Of a stretch of DNA of 64,000 nt, positions 1 through 8,945 are shown piece after piece (position 1 is the stretch's first letter; the number at the start of each line of letters is the position of its first letter). Source of the stretch: Streptomyces wuyuanensis (GTDB lineage Bacteria; Actinomycetota; Actinomycetes; Streptomycetales; Streptomycetaceae). The notes beneath the pieces were generated by a model, which did not search any database, was not told where the DNA came from, and saw nothing but the letters and a program-made list of their open reading frames with translations. Location: assembly GCF_900103455.1 (NCBI RefSeq), contig NZ_FNHI01000011.1, positions 124,001-188,000 of the forward strand, given 5' to 3'. The position numbers and the translations under genes are program-made.

Positions 1-106
1 TGGTCAGATGCGGATCGGGGGACGCACCCCGTCCGCCGCGCCCGGGACGCCGGACGGCGCCTCGCGGGGTGCGCCGGACGGGGCCTCGGGGCGACCCGGC
101 GGAGCG
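1..106. other. non-coding left edge
   Basis: This short stretch lies downstream of the beta-helix gene on the minus strand and is rich in GC inverted runs. I see no gene starting or ending here and cannot tell what lies to the left. Confidence 0.4.
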
Positions 107-1840
107 TCAGCCGACGCAGCCGCGCACGGAGTCGGTCGGCCGGCAGTTGTTCGGGGTGTTGAACATGACCTGGGAGCCGAGGAGCCGGACGGTCCCGGAC
201 TGCCGGAAGATGCCGCCGCCGTCGATGGCACGGGTGCCGTTGATGACGGTCCGGTCCAGCGTGGACGTGCCGACCGCGTGGTAGAGGCCGCCGCCCAGCG
301 CCGTCCCGTCCTGCGCGGTGACGGTGTTGCCGGTGATCCTCGACCGGGTGGTCGTCAGCGTGCCGCCCTCCGGGTTGTCCAGGCCGCCGCCCTGAGCCAC
401 TCCCCCGGCCGCGTCGACGACGTTGCCGGCGACGGAGCTGCGCAGCAGTTTCAGCTCGCTCCTGGGCCCGAGCCGGATGCCGCCGCCGCGTGCCGTGCCG
501 CCCTGCGCCGTCACCGTGTTGCCGCTGACGTGGGTGTTGTCGACCGTCATGAGGGCGGAGTTGGTGATTCCGCCGCCCTGCGCCGCACCGTCCGGGGCGT
601 CCGCGACATTGCCGCGCACGAAGCTGCCGGTGACGGTCATCCGGCCGGCCGCGGCCGGTGCGGTGTTGGTGATCGCCGCGCGGGCGAAGCCGCCCGGGGC
701 GGACGAACGGTTGTTCCTGATCACGGAGTTCTTGACCGTGCTCTGGGCCATGCCGGCGAGGCCGGAGCCGAAGGCGAAGCTGCGGGTGCCCTCCCTGACC
801 CGCGCCAGGTTGTTGATCACCTGGGCACCCTCGACGGTCAGCGGCCCGTCGTTCGCGATACCGCCGCCCGCGGCCGCGCCGCCGTTGTCTGATCCGGCGT
901 AGACGACGGTGTTGCCGCTGACGACCGAGCTGCGGACGGTGGCGTTGCCGGGATTGTCGATGCCGGCGCCCTGTGCGTACAGCTTCGACTCGGCCCGGTT
1001 GCCGGTCACCCTGCTGCGCGTCAGGACCATCTGGCCGAGGTTGGCGATCCCACCGCCGCACGCCATGCCGGGGACGTCCGGGTAGGCAGGGCAGTCGGTC
1101 GCGCTGCCGCCGCTGATCGTGGTGTCGTGCATCCTCAGCCGCCCGGTCTTGCCGACGAGCAGGATGCGGAACCTCGGCGCGGTGGCGACGCGGGTGATCG
1201 TCGCGCCCTGGCCGTCGACGGTCATCGCACCGGTGATCACCGGCAGGCCGTTGACGGGGTGGAAGGGGTTGGCCCCGGCCGCGAGCCGGTAGGTGCAGCC
1301 CGGCGCAAGTCGCAGCGTCTCCGGGGCGGCCGTGCCGTTGGCCGCGCGGATCGCGGTGAGGAGGTGCGGGACGGAGCACGGTACGTCCACGATGCCGGGG
1401 ACCACGGGCGGCTTCGGCGGCGCGCCGGGCTTGGCCGGCGCCGCGGGCTTGGCGGGGACTGCCGGCTTGACGGGCCCGGGCGGCTTCGCGGGTCCCGGCG
1501 GCTTGGGACCCGTGACGGCACCCCCGGGTGCGACGGGGGACGGCGCGGCCGCGGGCGGTGACAGGAGAAGAGGAGGCGCGAGGGGAACCGGTGGGGCGGC
1601 GCCCGGGCCCGGAGCGGCGGGAGCCGGGACCGGAGCGGCGGGAGCCGACGGGCCGGTTCCCACGGCGGGGGAAGCCGGAGCAGCGGGAGCGGCAGGAACA
1701 GCGGGGGCCACGGGCGCGGACGCCGGGGGCCTCTGCTGCGGCGGCGGAGGCGACGGAGCGGCACCGGCGGCAGTGACGGGGACCGTGACCAGAGCGCCCG
1801 CCACGAGACCGACGACGGCCGGAACGTGCTGACGAGACAT
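107..1840 (-). CDS. secreted right-handed parallel beta-helix repeat protein with Pro/Ala-rich stalk
   Basis: The 577-residue product begins with MSRQHVPAVVGLVAG, a signal-peptide-like start with an Ala-x-Ala cleavage region near residue 28. It then has about 110 residues of Pro/Ala/Gly/Lys low complexity (a PAKPGAPPKPP style), which looks like a wall-spanning stalk. From about residue 145 it carries repeated rungs of the kind GGGIAN, SRVTGNR, VSGNTV and GGGITNS, typical of right-handed parallel beta-helices of the polymorphic-membrane/choice-of-anchor type. Two Cys near the C-terminus (NNCRP and RGCVG) may form a disulfide. The ATG at 1840 was chosen because a GAGGAGC ribosome site sits 5-6 bases upstream; longer upstream reading is Arg/Gly-rich and not protein-like. 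No LPXTG or transmembrane anchor is visible, so it is probably exported and free or non-covalently bound. Substrate unknown. Confidence 0.8.
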   Translation of the reverse strand: MSRQHVPAVVGLVAGALVTVPVTAAGAAPSPPPPQQRPPASAPVAPAVPAAPAAPASPAVGTGPSAPAAPVPAPAAPGPGAAPPVPLAPPLLLSPPAAAPSPVAPGGAVTGPKPPGPAKPPGPVKPAVPAKPAAPAKPGAPPKPPVVPGIVDVPCSVPHLLTAIRAANGTAAPETLRLAPGCTYRLAAGANPFHPVNGLPVITGAMTVDGQGATITRVATAPRFRILLVGKTGRLRMHDTTISGGSATDCPAYPDVPGMACGGGIANLGQMVLTRSRVTGNRAESKLYAQGAGIDNPGNATVRSSVVSGNTVVYAGSDNGGAAAGGGIANDGPLTVEGAQVINNLARVREGTRSFAFGSGLAGMAQSTVKNSVIRNNRSSAPGGFARAAITNTAPAAAGRMTVTGSFVRGNVADAPDGAAQGGGITNSALMTVDNTHVSGNTVTAQGGTARGGGIRLGPRSELKLLRSSVAGNVVDAAGGVAQGGGLDNPEGGTLTTTRSRITGNTVTAQDGTALGGGLYHAVGTSTLDRTVINGTRAIDGGGIFRQSGTVRLLGSQVMFNTPNNCRPTDSVRGCVG

Positions 1841-2476
1841 CAAAGGCTCCTCACTACTGGGGCGGTACGGCCGGCCACGCGGGACCCAGCCCTCGCGAGC
1901 CAAGCCGAACACGTCCCGTTCCCGTCGTCGCCCCGGCCTGATCCGTCCGGGCGAGCCGTGCCCCGAACGGGCCACACCGAGTTTCGCCACGGGAAGCGTT
2001 CCACCGACCCCGGGACGTACCCCCCGTGGCCCGACGGTCCGGCCCGGTGCGGATTCTGACGGCGCGTCGAAGAAGGGGACCCCGAGTGGGCGTCTGCGGC
2101 GGCGCGCATCCCGGGCCCGGGCCGCCACGGTCACTCCCCTCACCACGGCACCACCCCACGCCGCACAGCGCGCCCCGGCACCGCGCCGCACAGCGCACCC
2201 CGCCGACCGTCGGCCTCCCGCCGCAACCACCCCGGCACCGCGCCGCGCCGCGCATCACGACACCCCGCGCCGCACCACCGCATCTCCACGCCGCACAGCG
2301 CCGCCCAGCGCACCCGCGCCGGCCGCCGGGGCGGAACGCTCCCGCCGGGCGCGACCGCACCCTCACCGACGAGTGGCCGGCCCCCTTACCCGGACAGCCG
2401 GCCGGCGCCGTACCGCCCCGGCCGTGAACCACCACCGGCCGGGGCCGCTGCGAACTGCGTCGGCCGCTCGGGAGCG
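1841..2476. other. intergenic region between mfd and the beta-helix gene
   Basis: About 636 bases separate the stop of mfd from the start of the beta-helix gene; both genes are on the minus strand. The middle (about 2100-2350) is a run biased to C and A on the plus strand, with repeated CGCCGCACAGCG-like and CACCGCATC-like words. I find no convincing protein: the open frames across it have Arg/Ala/Pro composition without domain features. The promoter of the beta-helix gene should lie near 1850-2060. I see no clear -35/-10 pair. Confidence 0.5.
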
Positions 2477-5400
2477 CTACGAGCCGAGGATCGACGTCAG
2501 GAACTCGCCCGTCCACGCGAGCAGTTCACGTCCGACCACCGGCTTGCCGCCGATCTTGCCCGTCGTCGGCCGGGGCACCAGGACCTGCTGGGCCGCCGGC
2601 TTGATCACCGTGCGCGGGTAGAGCCGCTTCAGCCGCAGCTCCTGCGATTCGCGCAGCTCCACCGGTGCGAAGCGGATGTTCGGGCCCTGGAGCACGATCT
2701 CGCCGACGCCGCAGGCCCGGGCGAGCATCCGCAGCCCGGCGACGAGCAGCAGGTTCTCCACGGGCTCGGGCAGCTTGCCGTAGCGGTCGACGAGCTCCTC
2801 GCGCACCGCCTTGACGTCCTCCTCCGAGTTCGCGGCGGCGATGGCCCGGTACGCCTGGAGACGCAGCCGCTCGCCCGGCGCGTAGTCGTGCGGGACGTGC
2901 GCGTCGACCGGCAGCTCGATCTTGACCTCCAGCGGGGGCTCCTCCTCCGCCCCGCCCTCCAGGGAGGCCCGGTAGTCGGCGACCGCCTCGCCCACCATGC
3001 GGACGTACAGGTCGAAGCCGACTCCCGCGATGTGCCCGGACTGCTCACCGCCGAGGAGGTTGCCCGCCCCGCGGATCTCCAGGTCCTTCATCGCCACGTA
3101 CATGCCCGCGCCCATCTCGGTGTGCTGGGCGATGGTCGCGAGCCGCTCGTGCGCGGTCTCCGTCAGCGGCTTCTCCGGCGGGTAGAGGAAGTACGCGTAG
3201 CCGCGTTCCCGGCCGCGGCCGACCCGGCCGCGCAGCTGGTGCAGCTGCGAGAGGCCGAAGTTGTCGCCGCGCTCGACGATGAGCGTGTTGGCGTTGGAGA
3301 TGTCGATGCCGGACTCGACGATCGTCGTCGAGACGAGCACGTCGAACTTCTTCTCCCAGAAGTCGACGACGACCTGCTCCAGCGCGCTCTCGCCCATCTG
3401 GCCGTGGGCGGTGGCGATCCGCGCCTCGGGGACGATCTCCCGCAGCCGCGCCGCCGCCCGGTCGATCGACTCGACCCGGTTGTGGATGTAGAACACCTGG
3501 CCCTCGCGGAGCAGCTCGCGCCGGATCGCGGCCCCGATCTGCTTCTCCTCGTACGGGCCGACGAACGTCAGGACCGGGTGGCGCTCCTCGGGCGGGGTGG
3601 TGATCGTCGACATCTCGCGGATGCCGGTGACCGCCATCTCCAGGGTCCGGGGGATGGGGGTCGCGGACATCGTCAGCACGTCGACGTTCGCGCGGAGCTT
3701 CTTCAGCTGCTCCTTGTGCTCGACGCCGAACCGCTGCTCCTCGTCGACGATGACCAGGCCCAGGTCCTTGAACTTGGTCTCGGACGAGAACAGACGGTGC
3801 GTGCCGATGACGATGTCGACCGAGCCGTCCCGCAGGCCCTCCAGGGTCGCCTTCGCCTCCGTGTCCGACTGGAAGCGGGACAGGGCGCGGGTGACGACGG
3901 GGAACTGGGAGTAGCGCTCCGAGAACGTCCCGAAGTGCTGCTGCACCAGCAGCGTCGTCGGGACGAGCACCGCCACCTGCTTGCCGTCCTGGACGGCCTT
4001 GAAGGCGGCGCGCACCGCGATCTCCGTCTTGCCGTAGCCGACGTCGCCGCAGATCAGCCGATCCATCGGAACCGACTTCTCCATGTCCTCCTTGACCTCG
4101 GCGATGGTGGTCAGCTGGTCGGGGGTCTCCGCGTACGGGAACGCGTCCTCCAGCTCCCGCTGCCAGGGCGTGTCCGGGCCGAAAGTGTGCCCGGGCGCCG
4201 CCATCCGCGCGCTGTAGAGCTTGATCAGATCGGCGGCGATCTCCTTGACCGCCTTCTTCGCGCGCGCCTTCGTCTTCGTCCAGTCCGCGCCGCCGAGCCG
4301 GTGCAGCGTGGGCGCCTCGCCGCCGACGTACTTGGTGACCTGCTCCAGCTGGTCGGTGGGGATGTAGAGGCGGTCGCCGGGCTGGCCTCGCTTGGCGGGG
4401 GCGTACTCGACGAGCAGGTACTCGCGCGTCGCGCCCTGGACGGTGCGCTGCACCATCTCCAGGTAGCGGCCGACGCCGTGCTGCTCGTGGACGATGTAGT
4501 CGCCCGCCTCCAGGGTGAGCGGGTCGACCTGCTTGCGGCGGCGGGTCGGCATCCGCGCGCCGTCCTTGCCCGCGGCCTTCTGCCCGGACAGATCGGTCTC
4601 CGTCAGCACGGCGAGCTTCAGACCCGGGTCGACGAAGCCGTGGTCGACCGAGCCGCAGGCGACATGGACGACGGACGGGGAGATCTCGCCGAGGTCCGCC
4701 TCCAGGCGGGCGGCGATGCCCTCACTGCCCAGCACCTCGACGGTGCGGGACGCCGTGCCGTGGCCCTCGGTCACGAAGACCGTGCGCCAGCCGTCGGCGA
4801 GCCAGCCCTTGGTGTCGGCGAGCGCGCGGGCGGTGTCGCCGCGGTACGTCTCCGGCGCGTGCATCCCGAGCGTCAGGGAGTCGTCCGTCAGCTCCTCGTC
4901 CACGGCGAACGGCGACACCGACCACCACATCATGCCGAGCTCGCGCGCCCGGTCCCGCACGTCCGCGATCCCCCACAGGGAGGCCGCGCCGACGTCGATC
5001 GGCGCCTCGCCGCCGCCTGCCGACGCGGCCCACGACGCCTGCAGGAACTCCTGCGAGGTGGCCACCAGGTCGGCGGCGCGGGTGCGGACCCGCTCGGGGT
5101 CGCACACCACGGCCATCGACCCCTCGGGCATGACGTCGAGCAGCAGCTCCATGTCGTCGACGAGGACGGGGGCGAGGGACTCCATGCCCTCGACGGCGAT
5201 CCCCTCGGCGATCTTCCCCAGCAGCTCGCCGAGTTCCGGGTGGGCCTCGGCGAGGGCCGCGGCCCGCTGCCGCACCTCGTCGGTGAGCAGCAGCTCACGG
5301 CACGGCGGCGCCCACAGCCCGTGCTCGGCGACCTCCAGGGAACGCTGGTCCGCGACCTTGAAGTAGCGGATCTCCTCGACGTCGTCGCCCCAGAACTCGA

Positions 5401-6007
5401 TGCGGAGCGGATGCTCCTCGGTGGGCGGGAACACGTCGAGGATGCCGCCGCGCACGGCGAACTCGCCGCGCTTCTCCACCAGCTCCACCCGCGAGTACGC
5501 CGCGGCCGCGAGTCCCGCGACGACGCCTTCCAGGTCGGCGGTCTGCCCCGTGCGCAGGGCCACCGGCTCCAGGTCCCCCAGGCCCTTGACCTGGGGCTGC
5601 AGCACCGACCGAACGGGGGCGACGACGACGCTGACGGGCCCGGCGGCCGGGTCGTCAGTGCTGGGGTGCGCGAGCCGGCGCAGCACCGCGAGCCGCCGGC
5701 CGACGGTGTCGGATCGGGGGGAGAGCCGCTCGTGCGGCAGGGTCTCCCACGAGGGGTAGTCCACGACCGTGTCCGGGTCGAGCAGCGACCGCAGCGCCGC
5801 GGCCAGGTCCTCCGCCTCACGGCCGGTCGCGGTCACCGCCAGCACGGGCCGGGATGCCTCGCGGGCCAGGCCGGCCACGACGAAGGGCCGGGCGGCCGGC
5901 GGTCCGACCAGGTCGACGTGGGGCCGGTGACCGTCGCCCGCGGCTTTCACCGCTTCGACGAGGGCGGGGTCCTTGACGACGGCGTCGAGCAGACCGTGCA
6001 GGCTCAT
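2477..6007 (-). CDS. mfd: transcription-repair coupling factor
   Basis: Mfd releases RNA polymerase stalled at DNA lesions and recruits UvrA. The product is 1176 residues, normal for the family. In order it has an N-terminal UvrB-like region (LVGPPAARPFVVAGLA; FPPTEEHPLRIEFWGDDVE), an RNAP-interaction (CarD-like) domain starting near PLTLEAGDYIVHEQHGVGRY, and the superfamily 2 translocase with Walker A GDVGYGKTEIA (about residue 650), box II DEEQRFG and box VI QLRGRVGRG. The C-terminal TRCF domain holds ELPVDAHVPHDY. I chose the ATG at 6007 (MSLHGLLDAVVKDP), the usual Streptomyces start; a TTG 39 bases upstream is possible but has no ribosome site, and the chosen start lacks a strong one too. 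The gene stands alone. Confidence 0.97.
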   Translation of the reverse strand: MSLHGLLDAVVKDPALVEAVKAAGDGHRPHVDLVGPPAARPFVVAGLAREASRPVLAVTATGREAEDLAAALRSLLDPDTVVDYPSWETLPHERLSPRSDTVGRRLAVLRRLAHPSTDDPAAGPVSVVVAPVRSVLQPQVKGLGDLEPVALRTGQTADLEGVVAGLAAAAYSRVELVEKRGEFAVRGGILDVFPPTEEHPLRIEFWGDDVEEIRYFKVADQRSLEVAEHGLWAPPCRELLLTDEVRQRAAALAEAHPELGELLGKIAEGIAVEGMESLAPVLVDDMELLLDVMPEGSMAVVCDPERVRTRAADLVATSQEFLQASWAASAGGGEAPIDVGAASLWGIADVRDRARELGMMWWSVSPFAVDEELTDDSLTLGMHAPETYRGDTARALADTKGWLADGWRTVFVTEGHGTASRTVEVLGSEGIAARLEADLGEISPSVVHVACGSVDHGFVDPGLKLAVLTETDLSGQKAAGKDGARMPTRRRKQVDPLTLEAGDYIVHEQHGVGRYLEMVQRTVQGATREYLLVEYAPAKRGQPGDRLYIPTDQLEQVTKYVGGEAPTLHRLGGADWTKTKARAKKAVKEIAADLIKLYSARMAAPGHTFGPDTPWQRELEDAFPYAETPDQLTTIAEVKEDMEKSVPMDRLICGDVGYGKTEIAVRAAFKAVQDGKQVAVLVPTTLLVQQHFGTFSERYSQFPVVTRALSRFQSDTEAKATLEGLRDGSVDIVIGTHRLFSSETKFKDLGLVIVDEEQRFGVEHKEQLKKLRANVDVLTMSATPIPRTLEMAVTGIREMSTITTPPEERHPVLTFVGPYEEKQIGAAIRRELLREGQVFYIHNRVESIDRAAARLREIVPEARIATAHGQMGESALEQVVVDFWEKKFDVLVSTTIVESGIDISNANTLIVERGDNFGLSQLHQLRGRVGRGRERGYAYFLYPPEKPLTETAHERLATIAQHTEMGAGMYVAMKDLEIRGAGNLLGGEQSGHIAGVGFDLYVRMVGEAVADYRASLEGGAEEEPPLEVKIELPVDAHVPHDYAPGERLRLQAYRAIAAANSEEDVKAVREELVDRYGKLPEPVENLLLVAGLRMLARACGVGEIVLQGPNIRFAPVELRESQELRLKRLYPRTVIKPAAQQVLVPRPTTGKIGGKPVVGRELLAWTGEFLTSILGS

Positions 6008-6215
6008 GAAGGGGTATCCGTCCGGGGTCCGTAAGAGGGTGGGCAACGCGAACAGCCCGACACGTCTGGGGTTCCCTGTGTCGAGGACCAGGGCCGGGCC
6101 GGGGATCTCCAGGGTACGCCCGCCGGAAATCTCGCGGGGCGGGTAAACCGGGGCCCGCCCCCGGTGCGTATACCGCCTGAGATCTCACCACCCGACCAGC
6201 ACCACGGAGCCGCAT

Positions 6216-6740
6216 GTGACCGACGACGAGTTCGAGGAGTTCTACGCACGCTCCGTGAAACAGCTGGTCGGCCAGGTGTACCTGATGACCGGCGATCTCC
6301 ACGAAGCCCAGGACGTCGTCCAGGAGGCCTTCGTCCGCGCCTGGGGCCGCCGGTCGGAGCTGCGGGCGGACGCCGGACCGGAGGCCTGGATACGGACGGT
6401 CGCCCGGCGCCTCGCGGTCAGCCGGTGGCGGCGCGGGGTACGGGCCGCGGCCGCCTGGCGGCGGCACCACCAGGAAGGCCGGACTCCGGCCGCGGCGGAG
6501 CCGGACCCCGGCACGGTCGCGCTGGTGGCCGCGCTGCGGCGGCTGTCCGAACGGCAGCGGCGGGTGGCCGTCCTGCACTACGTGTGCGATCTGTCCGTGG
6601 ACCAGGTGGCGGCGGAGACCGGCATGGCCTCCGGGACCGTGAAGTCGCACCTGTTCCGCGCGAGGGCCGCACTCGCACCCCATCTCGACGACGCGGCCGA
6701 CCGGGTCGGCGCGACCATGGCGGAGGAGCACGGTGTCTGA
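6216..6740 (+). CDS. SigE-family RNA polymerase ECF sigma factor
   Basis: The 174-residue product is an extracytoplasmic-function sigma factor. Region 2 contains YLMTGDLHEAQDVVQEAFVRAWGR and the DNA-melting segment AWIRTVARRLAVSRWRR. Region 4 contains LSERQRRVAVLHYVCDLSVDQVAAETG followed by VKSHLFRARAAL. The domain pair and length match the actinobacterial SigE-family (SIG44-like) group. A GTG start at 6216 follows a GGAG element by 6 bases. The gene overlaps the next one by 8 bases, so the two are probably translated together and the downstream membrane protein is a candidate anti-sigma or sensor partner. The target promoter set cannot be read from this window. Confidence 0.9.
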   Translation: MTDDEFEEFYARSVKQLVGQVYLMTGDLHEAQDVVQEAFVRAWGRRSELRADAGPEAWIRTVARRLAVSRWRRGVRAAAAWRRHHQEGRTPAAAEPDPGTVALVAALRRLSERQRRVAVLHYVCDLSVDQVAAETGMASGTVKSHLFRARAALAPHLDDAADRVGATMAEEHGV

Positions 6741-7266
6741 CTTCGACGAGCAGGAAGCCCCGCTGGCGGAGGCGCTCAAGCGGGCCGCCGCGACGGGCGG
6801 GGCGCTGTCCGCGCCCGTGCCGCCCGGCCGGGTGTCGGCGCTGGGCGCCCGCCGCCGGGCGCGCCGGGTGGCGGTCGCCGCGGCCTGCGCGGTCTGCGTG
6901 CTCGCGGGCGGCGCGACCGTGGCCGCGCTGCAGCTGACCCCGCGGGGCTCCACGGCGCCGGCCGCGCCGCCGACGCCCGTGGACTCGGGCAACGGCAACT
7001 CGGCGACGCCGACCCCGCCCTCCCCCGGCACATCGCCGGCCACGCCGCCGACGTCGGTGCCGCCCTGGACGCCGACCGCCCCCGGCTCCCCGTCCCCTTC
7101 CGTGCCCCCGACTTCCGTGCCCCCGACCGGCCCGGCCGGCAGCCCCACGCCGAGCACACCCCCCACGGCCAGGGACGGTGCGACGCCCGGCCCGGGCGCG
7201 TCCGCGACCCCGAGCGGCCCGCCGGAGTCCACGGGCTCCGGCAGCCCCTCCCCCGGCGACCGCTGA
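6733..7266 (+). CDS. single-pass membrane protein with Pro/Ser/Thr-rich exterior, putative sigma partner
   Basis: The product (177 residues) has a short cytoplasmic N-terminus, a basic stretch RRRARR, one transmembrane helix (VAVAAACAVCVLAGGATVAAL, about residues 56-76), and an outer tail made almost only of Pro, Thr, Ser and Gly, like a wall-spanning linker. The strong site GGAGGAG lies just before the GTG start inside the end of the sigma gene. The order sigma then one-pass membrane protein fits an anti-sigma/sensor role, but there is no ZAS zinc motif (HxxxCxxC) and the cytoplasmic part is only about 50 residues. The role is inferred from context. Confidence 0.75.
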   Translation: MSDFDEQEAPLAEALKRAAATGGALSAPVPPGRVSALGARRRARRVAVAAACAVCVLAGGATVAALQLTPRGSTAPAAPPTPVDSGNGNSATPTPPSPGTSPATPPTSVPPWTPTAPGSPSPSVPPTSVPPTGPAGSPTPSTPPTARDGATPGPGASATPSGPPESTGSGSPSPGDR

Positions 7267-7271
7267 GCGGC

Positions 7272-8894
7272 GTGCCCTCGGAACGGACCGCCCCGCGGCC
7301 GGGCGCCGCCGCGCGCCGGGGGCGGGCCGCCGGCGCCGCTCCCCCGCCCGGCCGGACCGCGGGCGGAGCCACGGCGTGCCCCCACCGCGCACGCGCCGAC
7401 CGCCCGCACCGCACCGCTCCCGGACGCGCGGGCCGCCCGCCCCACGCGGTCCGCGCGCACCCCTCCCCCGGCCGGCGGCCGCCGCTCCGCGGGCGGGCGG
7501 CCGCGCCGTGGCTGCTCGCCGGGGTGCTCTTCGCCGCGTACGCCACCGTGTCGGTCTCCCGGTACCACCGGCTGGAGAGCCGGTCCTGGGACCTCGGCAT
7601 CCTCGAGCAGGCGGTACGGGCGTACGCGCGGCTGTCCGCACCCGTCGTCGACCTCAAGGGCCCCGGGACGCTCGCGCTCGGCGACCACTTCAGCCCGGTG
7701 ACGGCGCTGCTCGCGCCCGCGTACCGGGTCTTCCCGACGCCCGTGACGCTTCTGGTGGCGCAGGCTGCTCTGTTCGCACTGTCGGCGGTGCCGGTCACGC
7801 GGTGCGCGAGCCGGCTGCTGGGTCACGGCGCGGGTCTCGCGGTCGGGGTCGCGTACGGGCTTTCGTGGGGGGTGCAGCGGGCCGTCGACTTCGACTTCCA
7901 CGAGATCGCCTTCGCCGTGCCGCTGATCGCCTTCTCCCTGGAGGCCCTGCTCGCCGGGCGCCTGCGGGCGTCGCTGCTGTGGTCCCTGCCACTGCTGCTG
8001 GTGAAGGAGGACCTGGGCGTCACCGTGTGCGCGATCGGGCTGGTCGTGGCCTGGCGGGCCCGCGGGCAGCCGCGGAACCGGGCGTACGCGCTCGCCGTCG
8101 CCGCCTTCGGTGTGGTGGCCGCCCTGGCGACGCTGCTGCTCGTGATCCCGGGGTTCAACTCCGCCGGCGACTACGACTACTGGAGCAAGGTGGGCGGCGC
8201 CGATCCGCTCACCGCGGGGGCCGGAACCAAACTCAACACCGCGGCCTGGCTCCTGGTGCCGACGACCGGGCTGCTCGCACTGCGCTCACCGCTCGTCCTC
8301 GTCGCGCTGCCCACCGCCGGCTGGCGGTTCCTGTCGTCCGACGACCACTACTGGGGCACGGACTGGCACTACAACGCCGTACTGATGCCGGTGCTGTTCC
8401 TGGCGTTCGCCGACGCCGTGGACCGCGTCCGCCGCGGCTCCGGCCGCCCGTGGCCGCGGAGGTACGCGCGGCACGCGCCGGCCTGCGCCGCCGCGGCGGC
8501 CCTGGCCCTCACCACCGCCGAGCCGCTGTCCGCGCTCACGGACCCGGCCGCGTACCGGAAAGGGCCGGGGGCCGTCGCCGCCGAACGGCTGCTGGCCCGT
8601 GTGCCCGACGGCGCGACGGTTGAGGCGAACGTCGGCCCGGTGAGCCGGCTCACCTCGCGCTGCACGGTCTACTGGATCGGCGATCCGCGCAATCCCGCGC
8701 CGGAGTACATCGCCCTGGACATCCGCTCCGGCTGGGTCCGCGCCCCGGTCGCGTACGCGGCCGGCCTGCATCCGCGGGCCCGCTACCGGCTCGTGGCGGC
8801 GGCCGCGGGGCACGTACTGCTGAAGAGGCTGCCGGGGCGGGCGGAGGGGCTGCCCGGGCAGGGGACGGCAACGGCGACGGCTCCGGCCCGGTGA
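7272..8894 (+). CDS. DUF2079-family multi-spanning membrane protein
   Basis: The core (from about residue 75) matches DUF2079 membrane proteins: YHRLESRSWDLGILEQAVRAY, then GDHFSPVTALLAPAYRVFPTP, several hydrophobic segments, and the late motif SSDDHYWGTDWHYNAV. The family resembles GT-C glycosyltransferase-like membrane proteins, but no activity has been established. The GTG start at 7272 is 5 bases after the preceding gene; the first 70 residues are Arg/Pro/Gly-rich and may not be translated, so the true start could lie further in. The stop codon sits inside a long hairpin shared with the convergent ABC operon. Confidence 0.8.
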   Translation: MPSERTAPRPGAAARRGRAAGAAPPPGRTAGGATACPHRARADRPHRTAPGRAGRPPHAVRAHPSPGRRPPLRGRAAAPWLLAGVLFAAYATVSVSRYHRLESRSWDLGILEQAVRAYARLSAPVVDLKGPGTLALGDHFSPVTALLAPAYRVFPTPVTLLVAQAALFALSAVPVTRCASRLLGHGAGLAVGVAYGLSWGVQRAVDFDFHEIAFAVPLIAFSLEALLAGRLRASLLWSLPLLLVKEDLGVTVCAIGLVVAWRARGQPRNRAYALAVAAFGVVAALATLLLVIPGFNSAGDYDYWSKVGGADPLTAGAGTKLNTAAWLLVPTTGLLALRSPLVLVALPTAGWRFLSSDDHYWGTDWHYNAVLMPVLFLAFADAVDRVRRGSGRPWPRRYARHAPACAAAAALALTTAEPLSALTDPAAYRKGPGAVAAERLLARVPDGATVEANVGPVSRLTSRCTVYWIGDPRNPAPEYIALDIRSGWVRAPVAYAAGLHPRARYRLVAAAAGHVLLKRLPGRAEGLPGQGTATATAPAR

Positions 8895-8920
8895 GCGTGG
8901 AGGACGCTCACCGGGCCGGA
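8882..8920. terminator. bidirectional hairpin terminator
   Basis: A perfect 17-base inverted repeat (8882-8898 and 8904-8920) encloses a 5-base loop GGAGG. The stop codon of the DUF2079 gene (8892-8894) lies inside the left arm. It separates convergent transcription from the ABC permease gene. There is no U-tract on either side, as is common in Streptomyces. Confidence 0.75.
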
Positions 8921-8945
8921 ACACTCATCCTACGGACCGCCGCGG

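Noticed and set aside
2888..6034. Very long open frame antisense to mfd (over 1000 codons)
   Set aside because: High-GC shadow of mfd; composition is Arg/Ala/Leu/Asp-rich with no domain, and mfd motifs on the other strand are clear.
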